Below, piece by piece: positions 22,006 through 29,320 of a DNA stretch of 33,850 nucleotides. The position numbers and the translations under genes were made by a program. Location: IMG/VR virus record IMGVR_UViG_3300027851_000650, positions 1-33,850 of that record; one strand, 5' to 3'. Within the stretch, counting starts at the first letter, position 1. The number at the start of each line of letters is the position of its first letter. A model generated the notes under the pieces. That model was not told the origin of the DNA. It worked only from the letters and a program-made list of their open reading frames with translations, and made no database searches. This DNA comes from a virus.

Positions 22006-22960
22006 ATATTTCCGCAACATGGTCATCCTGGCCAAAATTCAGGAAGACGTCGGTACGTACGAGGCCCCGGCCGCGGCCACGGACGCCTTGCTCATCAGCA
22101 ACGCGTCCATCGGCTATGACGACCAGGTCGTGGAGCGCGACTACCTGCGCGAGTTTTTCGGCTCGGCCGAGCAGCTCATCGGCGACAGCCCGGTCAATAT
22201 CGAGTTCGAGGTCGAGTTGGCCGGATCTGGTGCCGCCGGGACGGCGCCCGCCTGGGGCAAGCTGCTCCGGGCCTGCGCGTTCGCCGAAACGGTCTCTGCC
22301 GGCGCGCACGTGATCTACAACCCCATCACCACCGCCCAGGAGTCGCTGTCCATCCTCTACGCCGTGGACGGCGTCACGCACCGGGTCAAGGACGCCCGCG
22401 GCACGGCCACCCTGTCCATCGCCCCGGGCAGCAAGCCGTCCCTCAAGTTCAAGTTCATCGGCATCGAGCAGGCCGATCCCGAGGCCCTGGCCAACCCGTC
22501 CGGCGTGGTCATGACGGCCTGGAAGGCCCCGCTGCCTGTGGCTGCGGACAATACCGGGCACATCCTGATCGGCGGCACATACGCTGCCGGCGTGGTGACC
22601 GGCGGGACCGCATTGCCGTCCATCGGCGTGGATCTGGATCTGGGCGGGTCGGTTGAGTTCATGGCCCTCATGGGATCGTCCGAGGTCGACATCACCGGCC
22701 GCGAAATCAAGGGCACGGCCAAGATGCGCCTGGAAGCGGCCGCCGAGGTCACGATGTTCACCGACGCCAAGACCGTGACCACCAAGTCCGTGGCCTTCAA
22801 GCACGGCGTCGGCGCCGGGAAGATCGTGCAGTGCTACGCGCCGGCGTGCCAGTTCGGGCGCCCCAAGTACGAGAACGCCCAGGGCCGCCTGGCCGTGTCC
22901 GTGGACATGCGTCTGTGCCCCGTGGCCGGGAACGACGAACTGCTCATCATCGTGAAATAG
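21995..22960 (+). CDS. Tail tube protein (lambda-like siphovirus)
   Basis: 321 aa, strong AAGGAGG upstream at the end of the small preceding gene. Typical tail-tube opening (AILAKIQEDVGTYEAPAAAT is close to its residues ~10-29) and a long beta-rich body with a subdomain near 110-175. There is no contractile sheath gene before it, so the tail is non-contractile as in B3/D3112-type transposable phages. Forms the hexameric rings of the tail tube. Confidence 0.85.
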   Translation: MANRYFRNMVILAKIQEDVGTYEAPAAATDALLISNASIGYDDQVVERDYLREFFGSAEQLIGDSPVNIEFEVELAGSGAAGTAPAWGKLLRACAFAETVSAGAHVIYNPITTAQESLSILYAVDGVTHRVKDARGTATLSIAPGSKPSLKFKFIGIEQADPEALANPSGVVMTAWKAPLPVAADNTGHILIGGTYAAGVVTGGTALPSIGVDLDLGGSVEFMALMGSSEVDITGREIKGTAKMRLEAAAEVTMFTDAKTVTTKSVAFKHGVGAGKIVQCYAPACQFGRPKYENAQGRLAVSVDMRLCPVAGNDELLIIVK

Positions 22961-22969
22961 GGGGCCTGG

Positions 22970-23296
22970 ATGCTGAAAATCGGACAGTCTGAAGCGTTTT
23001 GGTACCCGGTAGCAGTCAAAATCCTGGACGAGAACGGCAACGAGGTGCCGTACGAGTTCAAGGCGCGATTTCGCCGTCTTTCCCGCGAGAAAATGGTCGA
23101 GGTCCAGAGCAAGAAGGACCTTGAGTTGATGCGCGAGAATCTGCTCGGCTGGAGCGGCGTCGTTGACGAAGCGGAGAACCCTCTCCCGTTCACGGAGGAA
23201 AACAGGGAGCTGGTCTTCAGCCTCTGGCCTGTTTTGCCGGCCATGGCTCGGGCGTTCGTCGAAGCCCATAGCCCCGAGGGCAGGGCAAAAAACTGA
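22970..23296 (+). CDS. Tail assembly chaperone (lambda G-like)
   Basis: 108 aa, ATG 22970 10 nt after the tube stop. A small protein with strand-rich N-terminus and helical C-terminus in the slot of lambda gpG, between tube and tape measure. The last codons are GCA AAA AAC TGA and contain the slip heptamer A AAA AAC (23287-23293), so a fraction of ribosomes likely shift -1 into the next frame to make a G-T fusion. Confidence 0.82.
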   Translation: MLKIGQSEAFWYPVAVKILDENGNEVPYEFKARFRRLSREKMVEVQSKKDLELMRENLLGWSGVVDEAENPLPFTEENRELVFSLWPVLPAMARAFVEAHSPEGRAKN

Positions 23297-23619
23297 TCGG
23301 GGCCGTCCGTCATCTGCTGGGCGCAGGCGACATGACCCAGGCCAAGGACAGCGCCCTTGCCCTGGGTATCCTCCTGGTGACGGACGAGCCCGACGATTTC
23401 GAGGTTTGGTCGGAGTGTCTTGAGAGCGTCGACCTTTTCATGGCCTTGCGAACCCAATGGCACTTCGGCGGCCTTGGTGGCCGCGCACCTGGTCTGGATT
23501 ACCAGGCCCTGAACGCGGCGATGGAGATGATGGGCGTCCTGGATCGCCCCCAGGCCTTCAGGGATATCCGGGTCATGGAGGGCGAGGCTCTCAAGATCTG
23601 GCAGGAGCGGTCTAGATGA
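22970..23619 (+). CDS. Frameshift fusion chaperone (lambda GT-like)
   Basis: Predicted 216-aa product: 108 residues of the G-like protein, -1 shift at 23287-23293 (re-reading base 23293), then 108 residues of the T-like part: LIGAVRHLLGAGDMTQAKDS ... LESVDLFMALRTQWHFGGLG. The T-like part (DUF1799-like, from 23293) has no good start codon at its open-frame beginning; an ATG at 23332 lacks a ribosome site. In lambda-like phages this fusion is a chaperone for the tape measure and is made by this same mechanism. Confidence 0.75.
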
Positions 23620-23755
23620 CGCCTTTCAGCCCCGCAAAAAAGACGGCCCCGAACAAGGCCGGGAAGATCCAAGCCCCGGTAACGCCGCAGAGCAAGGCCC
23701 CCACGACAACGGCGCCGGCGTAGCACAGCAACTGAAAGACCAGGCGGGAAAGCAT
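23612..23755 (-). CDS. Possible antisense 47-aa membrane protein
   Basis: On the - strand a 47-codon frame starts at 23755 with GGAGG (23765-23761) 5 nt upstream. The product MLSRLVFQLLCYAGAVVVGA then LLCGVTGAWIFPALFGAVFF and a short basic end would have two transmembrane helices. It is divergently overlapped by the tape-measure start (ATG 23754) and lies opposite the 35-aa + frame. Wobble positions of the two frames coincide, so GC3 does not decide between them. No clear - strand promoter is seen; the coherent hydrophobicity and ribosome site are the support. Confidence 0.42.
   Translation of the reverse strand: MLSRLVFQLLCYAGAVVVGALLCGVTGAWIFPALFGAVFFAGLKGVI
23616..23723 (+). CDS. Possible 35-aa peptide, competing with antisense frame
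   Basis: Short frame whose ATG overlaps the T-like stop (ATGA), with AGGAG (23603-23607) 8 nt upstream. The product is Lys/Pro/Thr/Ala-rich and low in complexity (MTPFSPAKKTAPNKAGKIQA). The start context is good but the sequence is not convincing as a folded protein. It overlaps the - strand frame at 23612-23755; at most one need be real. Confidence 0.35.
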   Translation: MTPFSPAKKTAPNKAGKIQAPVTPQSKAPTTTAPA

Positions 23756-26700
23756 GTCTACCTCCAAAGATCTGAAAATCAGGATAACAGCGCAGGACCA
23801 GGCAAGTCCAGCGCTGGGAAAGGCCAAGGCGGGCATCGAGTCGATCTCCCGCCAGCTGGACAGCATGCGTTCCAGCGCCCTGGCCGCCTTCGGGGTGTGG
23901 ACGTCGGCAAGCTCCGCGCGGGACCTGGCCAACCTCGCGGACTCGGTTCAGGGGCTCAACTCCAGGCTGCTCATCGCCGTCGGCGGCGCAGAAGCGTTCA
24001 GTGCGGCCCAGGCGCGCGGCTATGAGATCTCCGCCAAAACGGGCGCCGGGTACGAGGCGACCGCGACGCTGCTGGCGCGGCTCAGCCAGGTCGGCCAGGG
24101 CTATGGCCTGACTCAGGAGCAGATCGCGACCACGACACAGGTCACTGCGCGGTCGCTGCAGCTTTCCGGCGCGGCGGCCGCCGAATCTTCGGCTGTCATC
24201 CGCCAACTTTCCCAGGCTCTGGGCTCCGGCGTGCTCCGCGGCGAAGAATTCAATTCCGTCATGGAGAATGGCCCGAGGCTGGCAAAGGCCCTGGCCGACG
24301 GCCTGGGGCTGCCCATCGGCAAGCTCCGTGGCCTGGCCGAACAGGGTCTCCTGACGACGGACATCGTAGTTGCGGCCCTGGAGTCGCAGGCTGGCGTGCT
24401 GGAGGCGGAGGCCGCCAACTATCAGCGGACCATGGGCCAAGCCGCAACGCGTGTGACGGACGAGTTCGGCCGCATGGTTGATGCCGCGAACCAGTGGACG
24501 GGCGCTGGCCAGAGCGTTGTGTCCACCTTCGATTTTGTGGCCGACCACATGCAGGAGATGCTGGGCGGCGTGGCCGTCGCCGCAGTGTCCGGCCTGACCT
24601 TGGCCATGGTCAAAGGCGGAGCGGCGGCCGTCGCCTGGGCGGCGCAAACCATCCCCGCGCAAAACGCCGCCGCGGCCAGCTCCATCGCCCTGCATCGGGC
24701 CACGGTCGCCGAAGCCGAGGCCGCCGTGGCAGCTGCGACCGCGCACCGTGCTGCCGTGAAGGACTACTGGGCCCAGGTCGCCGCCGACGTCGCGCTGCAG
24801 CGGGCCAAGACGAATTTGACCACGGCCACAAGCGCCCTCGCTGCCGCCCAGACGAGCGCCTCCGTGGTGTCTCGCGGCCTGTCCACGGTAGTCACCGCCC
24901 TGGGCGGTCCCATCGGCATCATCACCACTTTGCTGACCGCCGGCGCCACGGCATGGATGATCTGGGGCGACAAGGCGGAGAATGCCGCGAACAAGGCCAA
25001 GACAGCAGCTGAAGAGGCGGAGCAGGCCATTCGGCGCATGCGCACCGCCCAGGCCTTTGGTGAAGACGCTCTCTCGCCATTCCGCCAGGACATCGCCCAA
25101 GCAGAGGCCATGCTGGCCGAAGCCAGGAAGGTCAGGAGCGGCTATAGCGTCAACCCGTCCGGCGACGTCGAGTTTTTCACCTACGTGGATGACAAAGCCA
25201 TCGCCGCAGCGGAGGCAAAGGTTACCGCCGCCTATGCGCGCTTGCACGAGGCCGCGCGGATCCAGCGCAAGAAGGTCGAATCCGAGCAGACCAAAGCTCT
25301 TTCGCCAGCCTTCAATATCATGGGGCAATCTTTCGACACGTGGCTCGACAAATTCCGGGACAGGATCGACCCGGTTGGCGGCGCCCTCAAGGAGCTGGCG
25401 GCCAAGGCCAAGGAAGCGGGCATCGCCGTCGACTCTCAGCAGTACAAGGACGCCGAGGCTCTGGTCCGCAAGGCCTACGCGAAGAAGTCCACGGCGGCCG
25501 GGAAGTCTCTGGATCTGGACGACTACGGGGCGAGCGCCCTGGCTGCGCTGCAGGCCCAGTCCCGTCGTGAGCTGGACATCCTTAAGGCCAAGCTGGCCGG
25601 TGAGCTGAGCCTGGCCCAGCGCGGTTTTGAAGCCGGAACGACCAGCCTGGAGGCCTACTATACAGAACGTCGGCGCGTCATCGAGACGGAATCGGCGGCT
25701 GAAATTGCCGTGCAGGAAAAGGCCATCGCCAAGGCGCGGGCCGAGCAGGAGCGGCTCAGGCAAATGAGCCCCGGTGGCACTCGCGGCCAGGAGCAGATCT
25801 CCGATCAGCTGCGCGCCCTCGACGAGAAGATCGCCGACGCACAGACCCGCGTGGATGTCCTGAAGACGCAGACCGCGACGACAGTTGCGGAACTAGCCGC
25901 AGAACAGGCCAAGGCGGCCAAAGAGCGCATCGACAAGGTCATGAACGACGCCCAGGCCATCATCAGCGCCAAGGAGCAATCTCTTCAGTCCAGGGTGGTC
26001 ACCGGCATGGAAACCGAGGCCACAGCCCGGGCGAAGCTCAAGGCCGTCATCGGCGAGCAAGCCCAGGCTTTGCAGTCCGAGCTGGTCCCGCAAATCGAAC
26101 GGCTGATGCTCGTTGCTTCGAACCCGCTCGCCCGGGCGGAGCTTCAGGCGATCATGGACAAGATCCGCGAGATGCAGGCAACGGCCAGAAACCAGACGTG
26201 GGTTGACGGCATCAAGCAGGGCGTCGCTGATTACGGGGCCACGGCCAAGGACGCTTTCCAGACAGCCCGTGACGCGGCGACGGAGGCATTCCAGACCGCC
26301 GAAGACGCGGTGGTGCAATTCGCGAAGACCGGAAAGGTCGAAGTCGCCGACATGGTGACGAGCATCAACGCCGAGATCGCGCGCCTGGCTTTCCGCTCGC
26401 TGGTTTCGCAGTCCTATGATTGGCTTGGTGGTTTGCTGAAGACTGGTTTGTCTGCAGCTTCTGCGTATTTCGGCGGCGGATCTGCGGCAGCGGGATCCGC
26501 CAGCGGCGGTTTCAATTACGCCGGCGAGCTGTCGAGCTATTTCTCGCGTAACGCCAAGGGCAACGCCTACCAGAGCCCGTCCCTTTCCGCATATTCCAAC
26601 GGGATTTACAATTCTCCGCAGCTCTTCGCTTTTGCCCAGGGCGCAGGTGTGTTCGCCGAGGCCGGCTGGGAAGGCATCTTCCCGCTGCGGCGTACGGCCA

Positions 26701-26930
26701 CGGGAGACCTCGGTGTCCAGGCCGTTGGCGGTGGATCCGATGCGGAGACAAAGTCCTTGCTGCGAGAGCTGATCGCCGCCACCCGGGCGCAGAAGGCGCA
26801 GAAGAACATCTTCGCCTTTGACCGCCGGACCGTGGCCAATGAACTGAGCGGGGCCGAGGGTGAGCAGATGACCCTGGCCCACGTCAGGCGCAACGCCAGC
26901 GCGATTCGGCGCATCCTGGGGCAGGGATGA
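23754..26930 (+). CDS. Tape measure protein
   Basis: 1058 aa, the longest gene here. N-terminal tape_meas_nterm features: AGIESISRQLDSMRSSALAA, then EEFNSVMENGPRLAKALADG near 163-182 and LRGLAEQGLLTTDIVVAALE. Two hydrophobic segments at about 270-300 and 382-402 probably insert into the membrane during DNA ejection. The rest is mostly coiled coil. It sets tail length; at about 1.5 angstrom per residue the tail would be near 150 nm (rough rule, inference). The ribosome site is weak, so translation may be coupled to the upstream frame. Confidence 0.93.
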   Translation: MSTSKDLKIRITAQDQASPALGKAKAGIESISRQLDSMRSSALAAFGVWTSASSARDLANLADSVQGLNSRLLIAVGGAEAFSAAQARGYEISAKTGAGYEATATLLARLSQVGQGYGLTQEQIATTTQVTARSLQLSGAAAAESSAVIRQLSQALGSGVLRGEEFNSVMENGPRLAKALADGLGLPIGKLRGLAEQGLLTTDIVVAALESQAGVLEAEAANYQRTMGQAATRVTDEFGRMVDAANQWTGAGQSVVSTFDFVADHMQEMLGGVAVAAVSGLTLAMVKGGAAAVAWAAQTIPAQNAAAASSIALHRATVAEAEAAVAAATAHRAAVKDYWAQVAADVALQRAKTNLTTATSALAAAQTSASVVSRGLSTVVTALGGPIGIITTLLTAGATAWMIWGDKAENAANKAKTAAEEAEQAIRRMRTAQAFGEDALSPFRQDIAQAEAMLAEARKVRSGYSVNPSGDVEFFTYVDDKAIAAAEAKVTAAYARLHEAARIQRKKVESEQTKALSPAFNIMGQSFDTWLDKFRDRIDPVGGALKELAAKAKEAGIAVDSQQYKDAEALVRKAYAKKSTAAGKSLDLDDYGASALAALQAQSRRELDILKAKLAGELSLAQRGFEAGTTSLEAYYTERRRVIETESAAEIAVQEKAIAKARAEQERLRQMSPGGTRGQEQISDQLRALDEKIADAQTRVDVLKTQTATTVAELAAEQAKAAKERIDKVMNDAQAIISAKEQSLQSRVVTGMETEATARAKLKAVIGEQAQALQSELVPQIERLMLVASNPLARAELQAIMDKIREMQATARNQTWVDGIKQGVADYGATAKDAFQTARDAATEAFQTAEDAVVQFAKTGKVEVADMVTSINAEIARLAFRSLVSQSYDWLGGLLKTGLSAASAYFGGGSAAAGSASGGFNYAGELSSYFSRNAKGNAYQSPSLSAYSNGIYNSPQLFAFAQGAGVFAEAGWEGIFPLRRTATGDLGVQAVGGGSDAETKSLLRELIAATRAQKAQKNIFAFDRRTVANELSGAEGEQMTLAHVRRNASAIRRILGQG

Positions 26931-28087
26931 GCTACATCGTTTGGCCATGGCACCCTGAACGCGGGATCATCGAGTCTTTGGAATGGTTGACGAATGCCAT
27001 CGAGGCCAAGGACGGAACGGAGCAGCGCATCCAGGTCCGTCAGGAGCCAAGGCAGTCGTTCGAGGCGCAGATCTTGGTCGACGACGAGGCTGAACTTTCA
27101 CGGCTGCGGGTTAGCATCGCCGGGTGGCAGCACCGGCTCTGGGGCTGGCCATGCTGGCACGAAGCCGCTCGCCTGTCCGCCGATCTTCCGGTGGCTTCGT
27201 CGTCTATCGCCATCGACGCGACCGCATCGGACTTCCGTGATGGGGGGCTCGCGGTCGTGTACACCTCGCCGGAGTTCTATGACGTCGTCACGGTCGAATC
27301 GGTTGGGCCATCGAGTCTGGACCTGGCCGGCGCCGTGGCGCACGGGCACGCTGCCGGAGCTCTGGTCATGCCCTTGCGCATGACGCGGATGTCCTGTCCT
27401 GCCAGGTGCGACGACTACTCCTTCAAAGCCTCGCGCTACACGGTGACGATGCAGGTCCAGGACAACACGGCGCTTACGACCGATGCCGCGACAATGCAGT
27501 ATCTCGGCTATGACGTGCTTTCTGACAACCTGTTGATGCCAGGTGAAACGATGCCGCGTCAGATCGACCGTGCCATTGACGTCCTGGACCCGAGAATGGG
27601 CGCATGGGCGACATCGGCGCGCACGGACTATCCTCTCATCACCACGGATCTCAAGTGGAGACTGCGCACGCCTGTCCAGGCATGGGCCTTTCGAAAGTGG
27701 CTGCACCGTCGTGCCGGGATGCTTAACCCTGTATGGGTCCCGAGCAGACGGCATGACCTGGTGCTGGCCGTCCAGCCCACTGCCGTGGCCACTACGCTTC
27801 AGATTCGCGACGTCAACTATCGCACCCTGGGGCTGAACCGCCCTGGCATGACGCACATCGCTGCGTTCTCCTCCAATGGCGCGTTCGTCTGCAGGAAGAT
27901 CACCAACGCCGTGGCCGGCAGCGCAGGGCGTGAGAATTTGACGATTTCCTCGGCCCTCGGCTTCACGGACGTGGCCAGAATTTCCTTCCTCTGCCTGCAT
28001 CGCTTCGCGGCTGACCGCATCGTGTTGAATTGGGATCGTGTTGGCGTGGCAACGTGTACGGCTGCGATGGTGGGTATTGACGTATGA
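26927..28087 (+). CDS. Tail protein following tape measure (distal tail-like)
   Basis: 386 aa, overlapping the tape-measure stop by ATGA. The protein starts YIVWPWHPERGIIESLEWLT and is strand-rich, with a conserved-looking middle (FKASRYTVTMQVQDNTALTT) and WAFRKWLHRRAGMLNPVWVP. The position directly after the tape measure and ahead of the hub gene is that of distal-tail/lambda M-like proteins, and such genes occur at this place in B3/D3112-like phages. No catalytic motif seen; function by position. Confidence 0.75.
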   Translation: MSYIVWPWHPERGIIESLEWLTNAIEAKDGTEQRIQVRQEPRQSFEAQILVDDEAELSRLRVSIAGWQHRLWGWPCWHEAARLSADLPVASSSIAIDATASDFRDGGLAVVYTSPEFYDVVTVESVGPSSLDLAGAVAHGHAAGALVMPLRMTRMSCPARCDDYSFKASRYTVTMQVQDNTALTTDAATMQYLGYDVLSDNLLMPGETMPRQIDRAIDVLDPRMGAWATSARTDYPLITTDLKWRLRTPVQAWAFRKWLHRRAGMLNPVWVPSRRHDLVLAVQPTAVATTLQIRDVNYRTLGLNRPGMTHIAAFSSNGAFVCRKITNAVAGSAGRENLTISSALGFTDVARISFLCLHRFAADRIVLNWDRVGVATCTAAMVGIDV

Positions 28088-28893
28088 GCACATATTCAGA
28101 ACTCGAAGTATCCGTCCACGGTGGCCGTCCGGTTGAGTTGTTCCGATTCGTCCATGGGCCGACCGTCTGGACCTACTCCAGTGGGCCGGAGATTGACTAC
28201 AACGGCGAAACCTATGTCGCGTTTCCGATTGGGCGCGACGATATGCAGCAGACAAAGGAATTGCACAAGTCGCCCCTGGAGGTGCTGATCCCAAGAACGA
28301 GCGAACTTTCCCTGCTCTATTTGGCCGGGAACCCCGAGCACATCATCACCCTGACCGTGTTCCGGGTTCACGTCGGGGCCAGTGACGGCCCTGTCGTCTA
28401 CTGGAAGGGGCGCATCGTGAGCGCGGACTGGCCCGACAACGTGACGGCGAGCCTCAAGTGCGAGTCCGTGTTCACGTCGCTGAAGCGCCCGGGCCTTCGG
28501 GCGCGGTATCAGCGGCCGTGCCGCCGCGCCCTCTATGAGACCGGGTGCAACGTGGACAAGGCGGCCTACGCCGTGGCCGGGACCGTGTCGGCAATCAACG
28601 CAGCAAAGACCGTGCTGACCGTGGCCGCAGCCGACGCCCTGGCTGACGGCTGGTATTCAGGCGGGATGGTCGAGACGCCCACGGGCGGGTTCCTTTTTGT
28701 GACCAGCCACTCCGGTTCGTCGCTCACGCTGGCGAATCCCTGCTCGCTGGCCGTGTCGGACGCCGTCACGATCTATCCTGGCTGTGCCCGCAACCGCGAA
28801 ACGTGCAAGAACAAGTTTAACAACATTCTCAACTTCGGCGGCTGGCCCTGGATTCCGTCCCGCAACCCGTTTGACGGAAGGAGCCTCGTGTAA
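28084..28893 (+). CDS. Tail hub protein, Cys4 (DUF2163/BR0599; lambda L-like)
   Basis: 269 aa, overlapping the previous stop. DUF2163-type N-terminus (IDYNGETYVAFPIGRDDMQQ) and BR0599-type C-terminus (CKNKFNNILNFGGWPWIPSR, NPF). Four cysteines C146, C155, C234, C241 form C-x8-C and C-x6-C pairs, the same spacing as in lambda gpL, which binds a [4Fe-4S] cluster. The gap between the pairs is 78 residues here, holding a small beta domain (KTVLTVAAADALADGWYSGG ...). Expected in the baseplate hub at the tail tip. Confidence 0.85.
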   Translation: MSTYSELEVSVHGGRPVELFRFVHGPTVWTYSSGPEIDYNGETYVAFPIGRDDMQQTKELHKSPLEVLIPRTSELSLLYLAGNPEHIITLTVFRVHVGASDGPVVYWKGRIVSADWPDNVTASLKCESVFTSLKRPGLRARYQRPCRRALYETGCNVDKAAYAVAGTVSAINAAKTVLTVAAADALADGWYSGGMVETPTGGFLFVTSHSGSSLTLANPCSLAVSDAVTIYPGCARNRETCKNKFNNILNFGGWPWIPSRNPFDGRSLV

Positions 28894-29123
28894 TGTGGGT
28901 CGAACTCGGTTTTATCGTCTCCAGCCTGGTCATCGGCTACATTTTCCGGCCCAAGGTCAAATACGACTCGCCGAGGCCTGGGACAATCGAGGCCAAGGCC
29001 ATCGCCACGGCCGGGGCAGAAATCCCAGTGTTGTTCGGGTCCAGGGAAATCACCGGCCAGAACATCGTTTGGTGGGGCGACACAAAGACCAAGGCCATCA
29101 AAAAGTCAGGCGGTAAAAAATGA
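28893..29123 (+). CDS. Small tail-tip protein with N-terminal hydrophobic segment
   Basis: 76 aa. One hydrophobic N-terminal segment (WVELGFIVSSLVIGYIF), then EAKAIATAGAEIPVLFGSRE and NIVWWGDTKTK, a motif usually found near the start of large tail-tip/J-like proteins of this phage group. Basic C-terminus, overlapping the next gene. Probably a small tip-assembly factor; role unknown. Confidence 0.75.
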   Translation: MWVELGFIVSSLVIGYIFRPKVKYDSPRPGTIEAKAIATAGAEIPVLFGSREITGQNIVWWGDTKTKAIKKSGGKK

Positions 29124-29317
29124 CCGAGATCAGGGCGACCATGAAACACATCCGCCAGTGCAAAATGTGCTCACGCGGGACGCGGGCTTTTTTCGCCAAG
29201 CACGGTCTGGACTGGTCCGAGTTCCTGCGCGCTGGCGTGCCCGTCGAGGCCCTGGAGCAAACCGGCGATGCCATGGCCATACAGGTCGCACAGGCCGCAC
29301 GAGCGGAGCAGGAGTAG
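29120..29317 (+). CDS. Small conserved phage protein (CxxC)
   Basis: 65 aa, overlapping the previous stop by ATGA. Pattern RQCKMCSRGTRAFFAKHGLD then WSEFLRAGVPVEALEQTGD, a small protein often seen just upstream of J-like genes in transposable siphophages. The CxxC and basic N-terminus could bind metal or nucleic acid. Function unknown. Confidence 0.75.
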   Translation: MTEIRATMKHIRQCKMCSRGTRAFFAKHGLDWSEFLRAGVPVEALEQTGDAMAIQVAQAARAEQE

Positions 29318-29320
29318 CGC

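Noticed and set aside
21257-23269. 670-aa - strand open frame opposite gp37-like, tube and G-like genes
   Set aside because: Antisense shadow in GC-rich DNA; spans several well-supported + genes and shows no recognisable motif.
23332-23619. T-like chaperone as a stand-alone gene from ATG 23332
   Set aside because: No ribosome site, and the frame is already open back to the slip heptamer, so a frameshift fusion is the better model.
21995-23619. Contractile tail sheath (Mu L-like) expected in a Mu relative
   Set aside because: No sheath-like protein is found; the gene after gp37-like is a tube protein followed by lambda-type chaperones.
23499-25763. Very long open frame (754 aa) on the - strand opposite the tape measure
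   Set aside because: Its composition is Gly/Arg/His/Leu-rich shadow sequence from the high GC3 of the tape measure; no ribosome site or family signal. The tape measure itself has clear domains.
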